A DNA stretch of 14,918 nt from Hydrogenophaga sp. (GTDB lineage: Bacteria > Pseudomonadota > Gammaproteobacteria > Burkholderiales > Burkholderiaceae_C): positions 1 to 14,918 of the forward strand of contig JAJNQE010000075.1 of the NCBI GenBank assembly GCA_021154985.1, in the 5' to 3' direction. Both the position numbers and the translations under genes were made by a program. Every line of letters starts with the position of its first letter. Positions within the stretch are counted from its first letter, which is position 1. Below the pieces are notes generated by a model that searched no databases, was not told the DNA's origin, and saw nothing but the letters and a program-made list of their open reading frames with translations. This document shows, in pieces, positions 14,756 to 14,918 of this stretch.

Positions 14756-14918
14756 ACGCGCCCGAACAACTCTCCGCCCTCGCCGCACCGAGCCCGCGCG
14801 CCGCCGGAGTCTCGCGCCACCACGAAAGCGCGCGCGCCCAGGTGGCCGGTGGCGCCACCTACATCGACGACATTCCCGAAGTGCGCGGCACGCTGCACGC
14901 CGCCCCCGTGTGCTCCCA
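14752..14918 (+). CDS. xdhB: Xanthine dehydrogenase molybdopterin-binding subunit, N-terminus (cut by window end)
   Basis: The ATG at 14752 overlaps the xdhA stop as ATGA, and the frame is open to the last base (55 complete codons). The visible part has the N-terminal pattern of XdhB: a short variable leader, then HHESARAQVAGGATYIDDIP followed by EVRGTLHAAPV. XdhB carries the molybdenum cofactor and the purine-oxidising site, none of which is inside the window. Identification rests on this short stretch plus the xdhA-xdhB order typical of Proteobacteria. Confidence 0.9.
   Translation, partial: MNAPEQLSALAAPSPRAAGVSRHHESARAQVAGGATYIDDIPEVRGTLHAAPVCS

Noticed and set aside
1..14918. CRISPR arrays, insertion sequences, tRNA or rRNA genes, phage genes
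   Set aside because: No repeated spacer pattern, transposase, terminal inverted repeats, or tRNA/rRNA-like sequence was seen; the whole window is filled by metabolic and transport genes.

Overview
The window is high-GC, densely packed bacterial DNA with no gene-free stretch longer than about 115 bases. Codon use, gene content and protein sequences suggest a betaproteobacterium, probably of the Comamonadaceae (Hydrogenophaga/Acidovorax/Rhodoferax type). That placement is an inference from protein resemblance and was not tested by a search.

Left block (1-2807, + strand): the C-terminal part of a GbsR/MarR-type regulator, then the two subunits of a bd-type quinol oxidase. The oxidase has the short Q-loop typical of the cyanide-insensitive (CIO) branch. 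The three genes are close enough to form one operon.

Middle block (2823-13179, - strand, read right to left): a LysR regulator overlaps the ATPase gene of a nucleoside-type ABC importer by 4 bases. Two permease genes and a lipoprotein solute-binding gene of the BMP/PnrA family follow. After a strong hairpin come a Rieske non-heme iron oxygenase and a deaminase whose motifs are those of adenine deaminase (yeast Aah1 / Pseudomonas PA0148 type) rather than adenosine deaminase. After a second hairpin come another BMP-family binding protein, this one with a plain cleavable signal, and guanine deaminase.

Right block (13274-14918, + strand): xdhA, the Fe-S/FAD subunit of xanthine dehydrogenase, and the start of xdhB, cut by the window end. 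A perfect inverted repeat (two 9-base arms, 6-base spacer) lies in the gap between the divergent LysR and xdhA genes and is the best candidate operator.

Taken together, the middle and right blocks form a purine uptake and catabolism locus. The importer brings in purine nucleosides or bases. Adenine deaminase would make hypoxanthine, guanine deaminase would make xanthine, and XdhAB would oxidise hypoxanthine and xanthine to urate. The least explained member is the Rieske oxygenase, which resembles the NdmA (methylxanthine demethylase) / HpxD (hypoxanthine oxygenase) group. It may give a second route from hypoxanthine to xanthine or handle a modified purine. No reductase partner for it is visible in the window.
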